From contig NZ_NRIR01000001.1 of the NCBI RefSeq assembly GCF_002282855.1, positions 558,001 through 622,000 of the forward strand: DNA of 64,000 nt, written 5' to 3'. Shown here one piece after another: positions 8,847 to 16,620 of this stretch. The notes under the pieces were generated by a model, which did no database searches, was not told the DNA's origin, and saw only the letters and a list, made by a program, of their open reading frames with translations. Each line of letters starts with the position of its first letter. Position 1 is the first letter of the stretch. Origin of the DNA: Paraferrimonas sedimenticola. GTDB lineage: Bacteria > Pseudomonadota > Gammaproteobacteria > Enterobacterales > Shewanellaceae. Position numbers and translations under genes: made by a program.

Positions 8847-9646
8847 ACCGCTTTTTCAGAATAATCAGTTCAGCAATATCCTTTACCTTATTTGGTATTG
8901 GAGGGCTACTGCTGTCCTATTTGTGGTTTCCCTTGATTCGTATTGTTTATCAAGACAAGTCTCAACGGGAGCTTGCATGCCAAACCAGCATTAGTCGCTG
9001 TTTTCGCTTTTTCACTGAAATGATGCGTGCTCTAAGAATATTAGACCTCAATATCAGTAACCTGAACCGACTACAGAATTCTCAGGCTTGTATCGTTGTC
9101 GCCAACCATCCAACCCTAATCGACGTGGTGATTTTGATTGGTTATATGCGTCAATGCGACTGTATTGTAAAAGCCGAGCTATGGAAAAACCCCTTCATGC
9201 GGCATGTGGTCAGCATGGCAGGCTACATTCCAAATCAATCAGAGTCCCTCATTGAAGAATGCCAAAATAAGCTAGCTCAGGGACGTAAGCTATTAGTCTT
9301 TCCTGAAGGAACGCGCACCCTTCCTGGACAGCCAGTACAATGTAAACGCGGCGCGGCCCAACTTGCTGTGCGCTGCCAGGCACAAGTACAGCCGGTGACT
9401 ATTGGCTGTCATCCTTTGGCCCTGTACAAAGGTAGCCGTTGGTACCAGATGCCTAAGTCACCAATGCAGTTCGATATTAACGTCGGTCTGCCTCAGGAAA
9501 CCACAGAGTTGCTACGAACATCTCCAGCCCCTTCGACTGCAGCGAGAAAGTTAACGCGTTACTTTGACGTGGCGCTGCAGCCAACAATATCTAAGAACAT
9601 CGAAATCAAGGAATTCTTTTGTGCAAAACCTAGAACAACAAGTTAA
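8831..9646 (+). CDS. 1-acyl-glycerol-3-phosphate-type acyltransferase
   Basis: A membrane-associated acyltransferase of about 271 residues (PlsC/LPLAT family). An N-terminal hydrophobic segment (about residues 12-38) anchors it. The catalytic HX4D motif is in VVANHPTLIDVV (His93, Asp98), and the substrate motif LLVFPEGTRTLPG is also intact. The chosen start is ATG 8831 (MFGEVNRF), after the preceding gene's end region; another ATG lies at 8813. In APE clusters such an enzyme is thought to place acyl groups on the lipid anchor that carries the polyene. The exact acceptor is unknown. Confidence 0.85.
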   Translation: MFGEVNRFFRIISSAISFTLFGIGGLLLSYLWFPLIRIVYQDKSQRELACQTSISRCFRFFTEMMRALRILDLNISNLNRLQNSQACIVVANHPTLIDVVILIGYMRQCDCIVKAELWKNPFMRHVVSMAGYIPNQSESLIEECQNKLAQGRKLLVFPEGTRTLPGQPVQCKRGAAQLAVRCQAQVQPVTIGCHPLALYKGSRWYQMPKSPMQFDINVGLPQETTELLRTSPAPSTAARKLTRYFDVALQPTISKNIEIKEFFCAKPRTTS

Positions 9647-9881
9647 ACAACTAATTATTGAGAGTCTTAATTTAGAAGACATCAGCCTTGAAGAAATCGA
9701 CTCAAATGAGCCCTTATTTGGCGATGGCGAAGGCTTGAATCTGGATTCAATTGACGCTCTAGAGTTAGGGTTGGCCATCAAAAAACAATTCAACGTAGTG
9801 ATCAACGGAGATGATCCGGGGGTTCGCGAGCACTTTATCAATGTAAAAAGCTTGGCAAACTACGTCTCAACACAACTATAA
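9621..9881 (+). CDS. apeE: Acyl carrier protein 1 of the APE pathway
   Basis: An 86-residue acyl carrier protein that carries the growing polyene chain on a phosphopantetheine arm. The attachment serine is Ser43 in GLNLDSIDALELG. The start is a GTG at 9621 with AAGGAA eight bases before it; the first 26 bases overlap the end of the acyltransferase gene. An insertion of acidic/glycine residues (PLFGDGEG) precedes the helix with the serine, a pattern usual for APE carriers. It is followed 15 bases later by a second carrier gene. Confidence 0.9.
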   Translation: MQNLEQQVKQLIIESLNLEDISLEEIDSNEPLFGDGEGLNLDSIDALELGLAIKKQFNVVINGDDPGVREHFINVKSLANYVSTQL

Positions 9882-9896
9882 AAAGGGATGAACACT

Positions 9897-10145
9897 ATGT
9901 CCTATCAATCAGAGTATGACCTAATCAAAAACGCTATGGTGGAGTTGTTTGAACTAGAACCTGACGACGTCCAGCCAGAATCGTTACTAAATGAAGATTT
10001 AGATTTAGACAGCATTGATGCCGTTGATCTTGTTGTATTTCTGCGAAATAAGACAGGAGCAACATTTGAGGCAGAGACATTCAAGTCGGTAAAAACTGTG
10101 GAAGACATTGTAAACGCGGTGGCTGAGCTAGAAGTTGCTGTATGA
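9897..10145 (+). CDS. apeF: Acyl carrier protein 2 of the APE pathway
   Basis: A second acyl carrier protein of about 82 residues, with the modification site Ser39 in LNEDLDLDSIDAVDLVVFL. The start at ATG 9897 is preferred because AAAAGGG ends nine bases upstream; an ATG at 9888 lies too close to it. Tandem ACP genes are a hallmark of APE clusters, where one carrier is thought to handle the starter and the other the elongating chain. It overlaps the next gene by four bases (ATGA). Confidence 0.9.
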   Translation: MSYQSEYDLIKNAMVELFELEPDDVQPESLLNEDLDLDSIDAVDLVVFLRNKTGATFEAETFKSVKTVEDIVNAVAELEVAV

Positions 10146-10690
10146 AGTTAGTCCAAGCGATTGTTGGTCTTTTGCTATTGGCCTATCCAGCATTCGTCTA
10201 CCTTGGTGTCCAATATCAGTTTTCTAACTCAGTGCTAGCCGTAATACTGATAGCATTTGGGTTGAGAGCTATCCTAGCAAAGACCAATCCAGCGGTGGCT
10301 AAAATTGCCTTACCCACCGCTGTAATTGGGCTGATATTAGGAGTTTCAAGCGCCTACTTTCAACAACATGATTGGCTCCTCTATTACCCGGTGGCGGTCA
10401 ATCTGTGCCTGTTGTTCTGGTTTGCCATGAGTTTGCGCAATGGCGCCCCTGTTATCACCGAAATCGCTCGTATTAAAGATCCAGATTTACCGATTCAGGC
10501 GCAGCTCTACACTCGGCGCCTGACTGCCGGATGGACGTTTTTCTTTGCAATCAATGGAACCATAGCTGCTATCACTACGCAGCAATCATTGGCCACTTGG
10601 GCCCTGTACAATGGTGCCATTAGCTACTGTTTGATCGGCGCTTTACTGGGGGGTGAGTTCTGTTACCGCAAGTTGGTGCTACGAGCATGA
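10142..10690 (+). CDS. Integral membrane protein, COG4648-like
   Basis: A 182-residue hydrophobic protein with about five predicted membrane segments (for example LVQAIVGLLLLAYPAFVYLG, VLAVILIAFGLRAILA, YYPVAVNLCLLFWFAMSL). A conserved-looking cytoplasmic stretch is RIKDPDLPIQAQLYTRRLTA. Proteins of this type recur in APE loci and overlap the ACP and AMP-ligase genes by four bases on each side, as here. Function unknown; it may be part of the membrane assembly that holds the synthase or hands over the product. Confidence 0.75.
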   Translation: MKLVQAIVGLLLLAYPAFVYLGVQYQFSNSVLAVILIAFGLRAILAKTNPAVAKIALPTAVIGLILGVSSAYFQQHDWLLYYPVAVNLCLLFWFAMSLRNGAPVITEIARIKDPDLPIQAQLYTRRLTAGWTFFFAINGTIAAITTQQSLATWALYNGAISYCLIGALLGGEFCYRKLVLRA

Positions 10691-12027
10691 GTAGTTCATT
10701 CCTACACCAGCTACTGTTGTCACCACATCAACAGCAGACCATTGCCATTAGCAACGGGACTCAACTCACAATCGGCGATCTGCAACGTCATTGTCACGCA
10801 CTAATAGTCCGCCTCAGCAATCTCGAAACCGATAGTCATTGCCTGGTGTGCGATCATCCTTGGCATTTGCTGGTAGCTACCCTCGCATGCCACCAACTGG
10901 GACGAAAAGTGATCATCCCCGGTAATCTTCAAGCTGGTCAAGTTACACAATACCTGGCCCAATGGTCTGTGGTCAGCGACCGCGAAGAGCTGAGTGAGCA
11001 TGTAGAGCTGGTTCAAGATAGTGGCCGAACGGAAGTATCAACTGACCAGTTTCGCCCTATCAAAAGCGATAGCGCTCTCATCGACTTGTACACTTCCGGA
11101 AGTTCTGGACGCCCCCAGCAAATCCGCAAAAGCCTAAAACAGCTAGAACTCGAAGCTGATTGTTTACAAAGTCAATTTGGCTACTTAGTGGGAAAACGCC
11201 CTGTTATTAGCTCGGTGTCTCACAATCACATTTACGGTTTCCTATTTAGGATCGTTTGGCCATTGCATCGCGGAGCCATATTCTGCTGCGACCTTATTCA
11301 AACCGAGCAGTCATTACAAAACAAACAAGCGCTCAAGCCAGTATTTGTATCCAGTCCAGTGTTCATTGAGCAAATGCAACAGATGCCATCTTTGAAAAAA
11401 GCTAATCAGATGGTATTTAGCTCGGGCGGTCCACTGACGTTCCAAGGTGCACAGCACTCAGCCTCACTGTATGGCGAAGCCCCAACAGAAATATACGGAA
11501 GTACAGAAACCGGCGGCATCGCATGGCGTCAGCAGCACGACATGGAATCTCGTTGGCGTCCCTTTGAGCAAGTTCGACTTGATCAAATCCAAAATCACTT
11601 AGTAGTACAGTCGCCGTTTATCCACGAGGGACAATTCGCTACAAAGGACAAGGTAGCCCTGCACTCAGATGGAACCTTTACCTTACAGGGCCGAGCCGAC
11701 CGAATTGTAAAAATCGCAGAAAAACGTGTGTCGCTCGACGAGCTTGAGCGAGTACTGTTGACCAGTGAACTGGTTGCCGATGCTGCGGTAATTGTCGCTC
11801 CATCGAGTCAAACCCAACGAACAGCCGCGGCCATTGTACTCACTCAAAATGCCCAGCAAGCGTTCGAACACCAAGGAAAATCTTGGCTTTGGCGTAATTT
11901 GCGCAAGCATTTACGCCCCTACATAGAGCCTGTGGCGATTCCGAGACGCTATGTAGTTTGTACCGATATTCCAAAGAACCAACAATCCAAACGCTGCTTT
12001 TTGCAGTTGGAGGAGTTACTTCAATGA
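10687..12027 (+). CDS. apeH: AMP-dependent acyl/aryl-ACP ligase
   Basis: A 446-residue member of the ANL adenylate-forming family. It would activate the aromatic acid starter with ATP and load it on an ACP. The phosphate-binding motif LIDLYTSGSSGRPQQIRKS, the A5-type segment YGSTETGGIAW and the hinge region GRADRIVKIAEKRVSLDELE are visible. The C-terminal domain is short and ends in IPKNQQSKRCF, with the candidate catalytic lysine in NQQSK. It overlaps both neighbours by four bases. Starter identity (coumaroyl or a related aryl acid) is inferred from the ammonia-lyase downstream. Confidence 0.88.
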   Translation: MSSSFLHQLLLSPHQQQTIAISNGTQLTIGDLQRHCHALIVRLSNLETDSHCLVCDHPWHLLVATLACHQLGRKVIIPGNLQAGQVTQYLAQWSVVSDREELSEHVELVQDSGRTEVSTDQFRPIKSDSALIDLYTSGSSGRPQQIRKSLKQLELEADCLQSQFGYLVGKRPVISSVSHNHIYGFLFRIVWPLHRGAIFCCDLIQTEQSLQNKQALKPVFVSSPVFIEQMQQMPSLKKANQMVFSSGGPLTFQGAQHSASLYGEAPTEIYGSTETGGIAWRQQHDMESRWRPFEQVRLDQIQNHLVVQSPFIHEGQFATKDKVALHSDGTFTLQGRADRIVKIAEKRVSLDELERVLLTSELVADAAVIVAPSSQTQRTAAAIVLTQNAQQAFEHQGKSWLWRNLRKHLRPYIEPVAIPRRYVVCTDIPKNQQSKRCFLQLEELLQ

Positions 12028-12401
12028 CCCTTCGAAACGAAATCGATAACGACAAGTACCCCCAGCTTATCGACTCGGAAATTAACGACGACGTCATAAC
12101 CGTACAATTGTACGTGCCAGCGAAAATCGTCTATTTCGAGGGGCACTTTGACTCCAACCCTATATTGCCGGGCGTCGTTCAACTTGACTGGGCTTTGTAT
12201 TACTTCAACAAACTTAGTCAAAGCGAGATGCAATTCGGCGGGGCCGATGTCATTAAGTACCAACAACCAATTCTACCTGACGCTCGGGTAACACTAACGC
12301 TGCAGTGGTTACCCAAGGTGGGTAAATTGACCTTTAAATACCTATCCGATGTTGGAGTACATGCCAGCGGCAAGCTCAAGTTGATGGGGCCAAATCCATG
12401 A
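12024..12401 (+). CDS. apeI: 3-hydroxyacyl-ACP dehydratase (hotdog fold)
   Basis: A 125-residue FabA/FabZ-like hotdog protein that would dehydrate the 3-hydroxyacyl intermediate in each elongation cycle. The catalytic region YFEGHFDSNPILPGVVQLDW has His41 and the usual FP-x-LPG context. The start ATG at 12024 overlaps the TGA of the ligase gene, and GGAGG lies ten bases upstream. It probably works with the second dehydratase at 20650-21108; in the studied APE pathways two such proteins form a complex. Confidence 0.88.
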   Translation: MTLRNEIDNDKYPQLIDSEINDDVITVQLYVPAKIVYFEGHFDSNPILPGVVQLDWALYYFNKLSQSEMQFGGADVIKYQQPILPDARVTLTLQWLPKVGKLTFKYLSDVGVHASGKLKLMGPNP

Positions 12402-14062
12402 AAATTGCAGCACTAATCCCTTGCTACAATCACGGAAAAACGGTAGGTACTGTCACAGCTCAATTGACCCAGCGCGGTCTAGACGTTCTGCTTGTCAACG
12501 ACGGCAGTAAAGCTAGTACCGGAGAGGTACTACGACAATTGGCTCAAACCGATGGGGTCGATTTAGTCGAGTTGCCAACCAATCGCGGCAAAGGTGGAGC
12601 TGTTATCGCTGGACTAAGACACTTGGTCAAGCAAGGCTATAGCCATGCGGTTCAAGTGGATGCTGATGGTCAACACGACCTTGGCAAGCTCGATGAACTA
12701 ATAGCGATGGCCCGCCGCTACCCCAATGACGTGATATCCGGACGCCCAATCTATGGAGATGATGTCCCCAAAGGGCGTTTATATGGCCGCTACGCTACCC
12801 ACGTTTCTGTGTGGCTTGAAACCTTATCGTTGCAAATCCAAGACTCCATGTGCGGATTTAGAGTTTATCCGCTTGCCGCAACGTGCGAGCTGGTCAACCA
12901 AGTTAAACTCGGTGAGCGAATGGACTTCGACATCGAGATACTGGTGCGCCTGTACTGGAAGGGGCTAAACGTACACCAAGTGCCTACGCCCGTTCACTAC
13001 CCAGAAGATGGTATCAGTCACTTTCAAGGTTTGCGCGATAATGTGCGCATCTCTTGGCTTCATACTCGTTTGATAGCCAATATGCTCCCTCGTGCTCCAA
13101 AGTTATTGCTTCGTAATATAAAGCGCTCCTCCACTGCCCACTGGGCCGAAGAAAAGGAACGAGGCAGTGTCATAGGAATTAAGCTTTTACTTTGGAGCTA
13201 CCGGACCTTCGGTCGCAAAGCATTTTCCATGCTTTTGCATCCTGTTATCGCCTTCTATTTTTTAGCTGACAGGAAAGCACGACAGGCATCTCGGCAATAT
13301 CTCGCTCAATTGCAACAGCACCTCTCCGCGCAAAAGATGACGTCTTGTGTGCCAAGCTCTAGCTACCCTCACTTCTACAGTTTTGGCCAAAATATGCTGG
13401 ACAAATTGGCTGGCTGGCATGGCGATATCGGATATGAACAATTGCATTTTATGGAACAAACTCAAGCCTGCATCGACAAAGATGCCGACAAAGGTAGAGT
13501 TATTATTGGGAGTCATCTAGGAAATCTCGAGCTATGTCGAGCCATGAGTGAGCAATATACCGATCGAGTGATCAATGCTCTGGTGTTTACCAAGCACGCT
13601 GAAAATTTCAACTCAGTCATGCGTCAAGTAAATCCCAATAGTTCGCTCAACTTGATACAAGTCACCGAATTAGGACCCGAAATTGCGATTCTATTGCAAC
13701 AAAAACTCGAACGGGGAGAATGGGTGGTTATTGTTGGCGACAGGACATCTATTACCCAACACAATCGCGTCGTTTGGCAGGATTTTTTAGGAAAACCAGC
13801 GCCTTTTCCTCAAGGGCCGTTTGTACTTTCTGCGTTGTTAAAGCACCCAGTCTATTTAATGTTTGGCTTTTCCAATAAGGGACGATACGAAGTTTTTGTA
13901 GAACCGTTTGAAGAGCACCCTTGCCTGCCTCGCAAAGACCGTCAAAAAGTACTTGAAGGGATGGTCAGCCGGTATGCTAGCCGATTGGAACACTTTGCAA
14001 CGAGATATCCATTGCAGTGGTTCAATTTTTTCGATTTTTGGAAGATTAACAATGAAAAATAA
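12398..14062 (+). CDS. Glycosyltransferase family 2 / LpxL-type acyltransferase fusion
   Basis: A 554-residue two-domain protein. Residues 1 to about 235 form a GT-A glycosyltransferase family 2 domain (AALIPCYNHGKTVGTV, LLVNDGSK, QVDADGQHDLGKLDEL, SGRPIYGDD). From about residue 250 a lysophospholipid/lipid A-type acyltransferase follows, with the HX4E motif in IIGSHLGNLELCRAM and IVGDRTSITQHN. This fusion is known from APE clusters and probably builds the glycolipid head that anchors the polyene in the membrane. It overlaps the dehydratase by four bases and the ammonia-lyase by eleven. Confidence 0.88.
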   Translation: MKIAALIPCYNHGKTVGTVTAQLTQRGLDVLLVNDGSKASTGEVLRQLAQTDGVDLVELPTNRGKGGAVIAGLRHLVKQGYSHAVQVDADGQHDLGKLDELIAMARRYPNDVISGRPIYGDDVPKGRLYGRYATHVSVWLETLSLQIQDSMCGFRVYPLAATCELVNQVKLGERMDFDIEILVRLYWKGLNVHQVPTPVHYPEDGISHFQGLRDNVRISWLHTRLIANMLPRAPKLLLRNIKRSSTAHWAEEKERGSVIGIKLLLWSYRTFGRKAFSMLLHPVIAFYFLADRKARQASRQYLAQLQQHLSAQKMTSCVPSSSYPHFYSFGQNMLDKLAGWHGDIGYEQLHFMEQTQACIDKDADKGRVIIGSHLGNLELCRAMSEQYTDRVINALVFTKHAENFNSVMRQVNPNSSLNLIQVTELGPEIAILLQQKLERGEWVVIVGDRTSITQHNRVVWQDFLGKPAPFPQGPFVLSALLKHPVYLMFGFSNKGRYEVFVEPFEEHPCLPRKDRQKVLEGMVSRYASRLEHFATRYPLQWFNFFDFWKINNEK

Positions 14063-15593
14063 CAGCACAGTTTGGTTTGGCGAACAACAACTAACAATAG
14101 AGCTAATCTGTGAGCTTGCCGATCAGCAGGCTAAACCTAAATTGTCAAAAGCACCTGAATTTGTAGACAAGATTGAAAAAGGCACCGCTTTTTTAGACAG
14201 CTTACTTGCCAACGAGGGAGTCATTTACGGTGTCACTACTGGCTATGGAGATAGCGTCACAGTATCTGTGGACAAACAGTTGGTGGAGCAATTGCCACGA
14301 CAGTTGACCCGCTTTCACGGATGCGGTCTAGGCCAGTATTTTTCAGAGCGCGAAACCCGTGCCATCATCGCCACTCGGCTAGCTTCACTGTGCCGCGGTG
14401 TATCCGGCGTAAGCGGTGACTTGCTTCATCAGCTAGTTGGAATTCTGGACAAAGACATTCTTCCACAGATCCCTGAAGAAGGTTCAGTGGGCGCTTCCGG
14501 CGACTTAACACCACTGTCGTATATCGCTGCGACTTTAATTGGCGAGCGCCAAGTATCAGTCAAAGGTGAAGTAATGCCAGCCAATCAAGCCTTGGCTCAA
14601 GCCAATATGGTGCCAATTCAATTGCGCCCGAAAGAAGGGTTGGCATTGATGAATGGTACTGCTGTGATGACCGCCATCGCCTGTTTAAATTGGCAGCGAG
14701 CAGAACGCCTTTGTCAGCTAGCAACCCGGATCACCTCTATGGTTTGCCTAGGCATGAAAGGAAATGCGTTTCACTTCGACTCGGCCCTACACGCGGTAAA
14801 ACCTCATCCTGGTCAGGTTTTGTGCGCGCAACGGGTACGAGAGGATCTCAATGGCGAGTCCGCTCCGAGAAACTCTGATCGTCTTCAGGATAGATATTCC
14901 CTTCGCTGCGCTCCTCATGTGATTGGTGTATTGCAAGATACTCTGAACTGGGCTCGCTCAGTTATTGAGATAGAACTCAACTCAGCCAATGACAATCCGA
15001 TTATCGATGGAGAAAACGAGCGCGTATTGCATGGAGGACACTTCTACGGCGGTCACATCGCGATGGTGATGGATGCACTAAAAACAGCGGTGGCCAACGT
15101 CGCCGACCTCCTTGATAGACAGTTGGCTCAGCTGTGTGATTACAAGTTTAACAACGGATTGCCATATAACTTAAGCGGGGCTAGCGGCGAAGTAAGTTGT
15201 ATCAATCACGGTTTCAAAGCCTTGCAGATTGGTGTTTCGGCTTGGACCGCTGAAGCGCTTAAGAACACTATGCCAGCGTCGGTATTTAGTCGCTCGACAG
15301 AGAGCCATAATCAAGACAAAGTGAGTATGGGCACCATCAGCGCCCGAGATTGCCGTCGAACGATTGAGCTCACCGACCAAGTGGCAATCGCCTGTTTGTT
15401 TGCGGCAACACAAGCGATAGAATTACGTCAGAGTTCGGGAGAAATTCACCCAGAAAGCTTAACGGAATCAATTACTAATACGATTTCTGAAACTCGAGAA
15501 ATTAGCCCTTTCCTCGAACAGGACCGTCCACTTGAAATGGAGCTTAGGAAGGGCTTAGAAGCGCTATCAAACGGACATTGGACTTTATATTGA
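14052..15593 (+). CDS. Aromatic amino acid ammonia-lyase (HAL/TAL family)
   Basis: Enzymes of this family remove ammonia from His, Tyr or Phe with a self-made MIO cofactor. In this 513-residue protein the MIO triad Ala148-Ser149-Gly150 lies in GSVGASGDLTPLSYIA, and the catalytic loop is VIYGVTTGYGD (Tyr59). SRSTESHNQDKVSMG and NSANDNPI are also intact. The two residues at the selectivity site are Phe88-His89 (TRFHGCGLG), which is neither the classic HAL pair (Ser-His), the TAL pair (His-Leu) nor the PAL pair (Phe-Leu). The start at ATG 14052 is used. In this operon it should supply the cinnamoyl- or coumaroyl-type starter of the polyene. The real substrate cannot be settled from the sequence. 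Confidence 0.9.
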   Translation: MKNNSTVWFGEQQLTIELICELADQQAKPKLSKAPEFVDKIEKGTAFLDSLLANEGVIYGVTTGYGDSVTVSVDKQLVEQLPRQLTRFHGCGLGQYFSERETRAIIATRLASLCRGVSGVSGDLLHQLVGILDKDILPQIPEEGSVGASGDLTPLSYIAATLIGERQVSVKGEVMPANQALAQANMVPIQLRPKEGLALMNGTAVMTAIACLNWQRAERLCQLATRITSMVCLGMKGNAFHFDSALHAVKPHPGQVLCAQRVREDLNGESAPRNSDRLQDRYSLRCAPHVIGVLQDTLNWARSVIEIELNSANDNPIIDGENERVLHGGHFYGGHIAMVMDALKTAVANVADLLDRQLAQLCDYKFNNGLPYNLSGASGEVSCINHGFKALQIGVSAWTAEALKNTMPASVFSRSTESHNQDKVSMGTISARDCRRTIELTDQVAIACLFAATQAIELRQSSGEIHPESLTESITNTISETREISPFLEQDRPLEMELRKGLEALSNGHWTLY

Positions 15594-16009
15594 TGGAAAT
15601 CACTGCGCAAGCAAGGGTTGTCGTGCCCTTTCAAGACTGCGATCCCATGAATGTGGTGTGGCACGGTAACTACTTCAGGTATCTAGAAGAAGGTCGAACG
15701 GCTTTGCTAGATACTATTGATTTTGGCTACATGACGATGAAGCAGGAAGGCTTTATGTTTCCTGTCGTAGACACTCGAATGAAGTACATTAGCTCCGCTC
15801 GATTCGAGGACGAACTAATCATTCATGCCAAATTGGACGAATGGGAAAACCGTCTCAAAATCAGCTATCGAATCATCAACAGTCGCGATGGAACGACCTG
15901 CGTTAAAGCCCATACCACCCATTGTGCGGTTGGAATAGCGGATGGACAAATGCGATACGCTTCACCCCAGTGCTTGATAAACAGAGTCAATGCTAAGGTT
16001 TCCTTATGA
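15593..16009 (+). CDS. Acyl-CoA/ACP thioesterase (4HBT hotdog family)
   Basis: A 138-residue thioesterase of the 4-hydroxybenzoyl-CoA thioesterase type. The active-site stretch VPFQDCDPMNVVWHGNYFRYLEEGR contains the catalytic Asp17 and the WHGNY motif. The ATG at 15593 shares bases with the stop of the lyase gene (TGATG). Its role is likely to release stalled chains or the finished aryl polyene acid from the carrier. It overlaps the next gene by four bases. Confidence 0.88.
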   Translation: MEITAQARVVVPFQDCDPMNVVWHGNYFRYLEEGRTALLDTIDFGYMTMKQEGFMFPVVDTRMKYISSARFEDELIIHAKLDEWENRLKISYRIINSRDGTTCVKAHTTHCAVGIADGQMRYASPQCLINRVNAKVSL

Positions 16010-16620
16010 AAAAGCTGCTGTTGATTGCTACTCTCAGCTGCCTTAGTTTCATCGGGCACACCAAAACTGCCGAAATAACGCTGAGCGATGTGCAGGGTTG
16101 GATGTCTCATACCCAGCAAATTGAAGGTAGCTTCCAGCAGCAAAAGCACTTATCAATTCTGGCGCGACCGTTGCAATCTCAAGGGCGCTTTTACGTGGTG
16201 CCCTCTGTTGCGATATTGTGGCAACAGCTACTGCCATTTCAGCTAGATACCTTATTAAAAGAAGAATCGATACAACAGTTTAGCCAAGGTAGTTCTGTTT
16301 CACGTTCGACCAATACTAACCTGCCCTCTAACTTAACCAGCTTGTTGTTAGCCATTTTTAGCGGTGATCTAGAGACATTAGAGCAAGGATTCCATATTGC
16401 CTTAGAGTCACAACAAGAACATTGGAAGCTAAGCCTCACACCAAAATCAGAACAAGCGTTGCTGAGCAAGATTTTCAGAGAAATCTCTATCGAGGGACAC
16501 CTGAGTCAGCTTACTTCAATCGCTCTTCACGAAGTCAGTGGTGATTTCACAGAAATTGAATTGCATGACATTCAGCCCGTCACCAATGTTCCAGCCATAT
16601 TGACCGATGCCAGCCTCTAA
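16006..16620 (+). CDS. LolA-like outer-membrane lipoprotein carrier of the APE locus
   Basis: A 204-residue periplasmic protein with a signal peptide (MKKLLLIATLSCLSFIGHTKTA). The pattern EGSFQQQKHLSILARPLQSQGRF is that of LolA-like proteins, which shield lipid tails during transfer across the periplasm. APE loci carry such a gene directly before an MMPL exporter, as here. A role in moving the polyene lipid from the inner to the outer membrane is the simplest reading. The start overlaps the thioesterase gene by four bases. Confidence 0.8.
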   Translation: MKKLLLIATLSCLSFIGHTKTAEITLSDVQGWMSHTQQIEGSFQQQKHLSILARPLQSQGRFYVVPSVAILWQQLLPFQLDTLLKEESIQQFSQGSSVSRSTNTNLPSNLTSLLLAIFSGDLETLEQGFHIALESQQEHWKLSLTPKSEQALLSKIFREISIEGHLSQLTSIALHEVSGDFTEIELHDIQPVTNVPAILTDASL

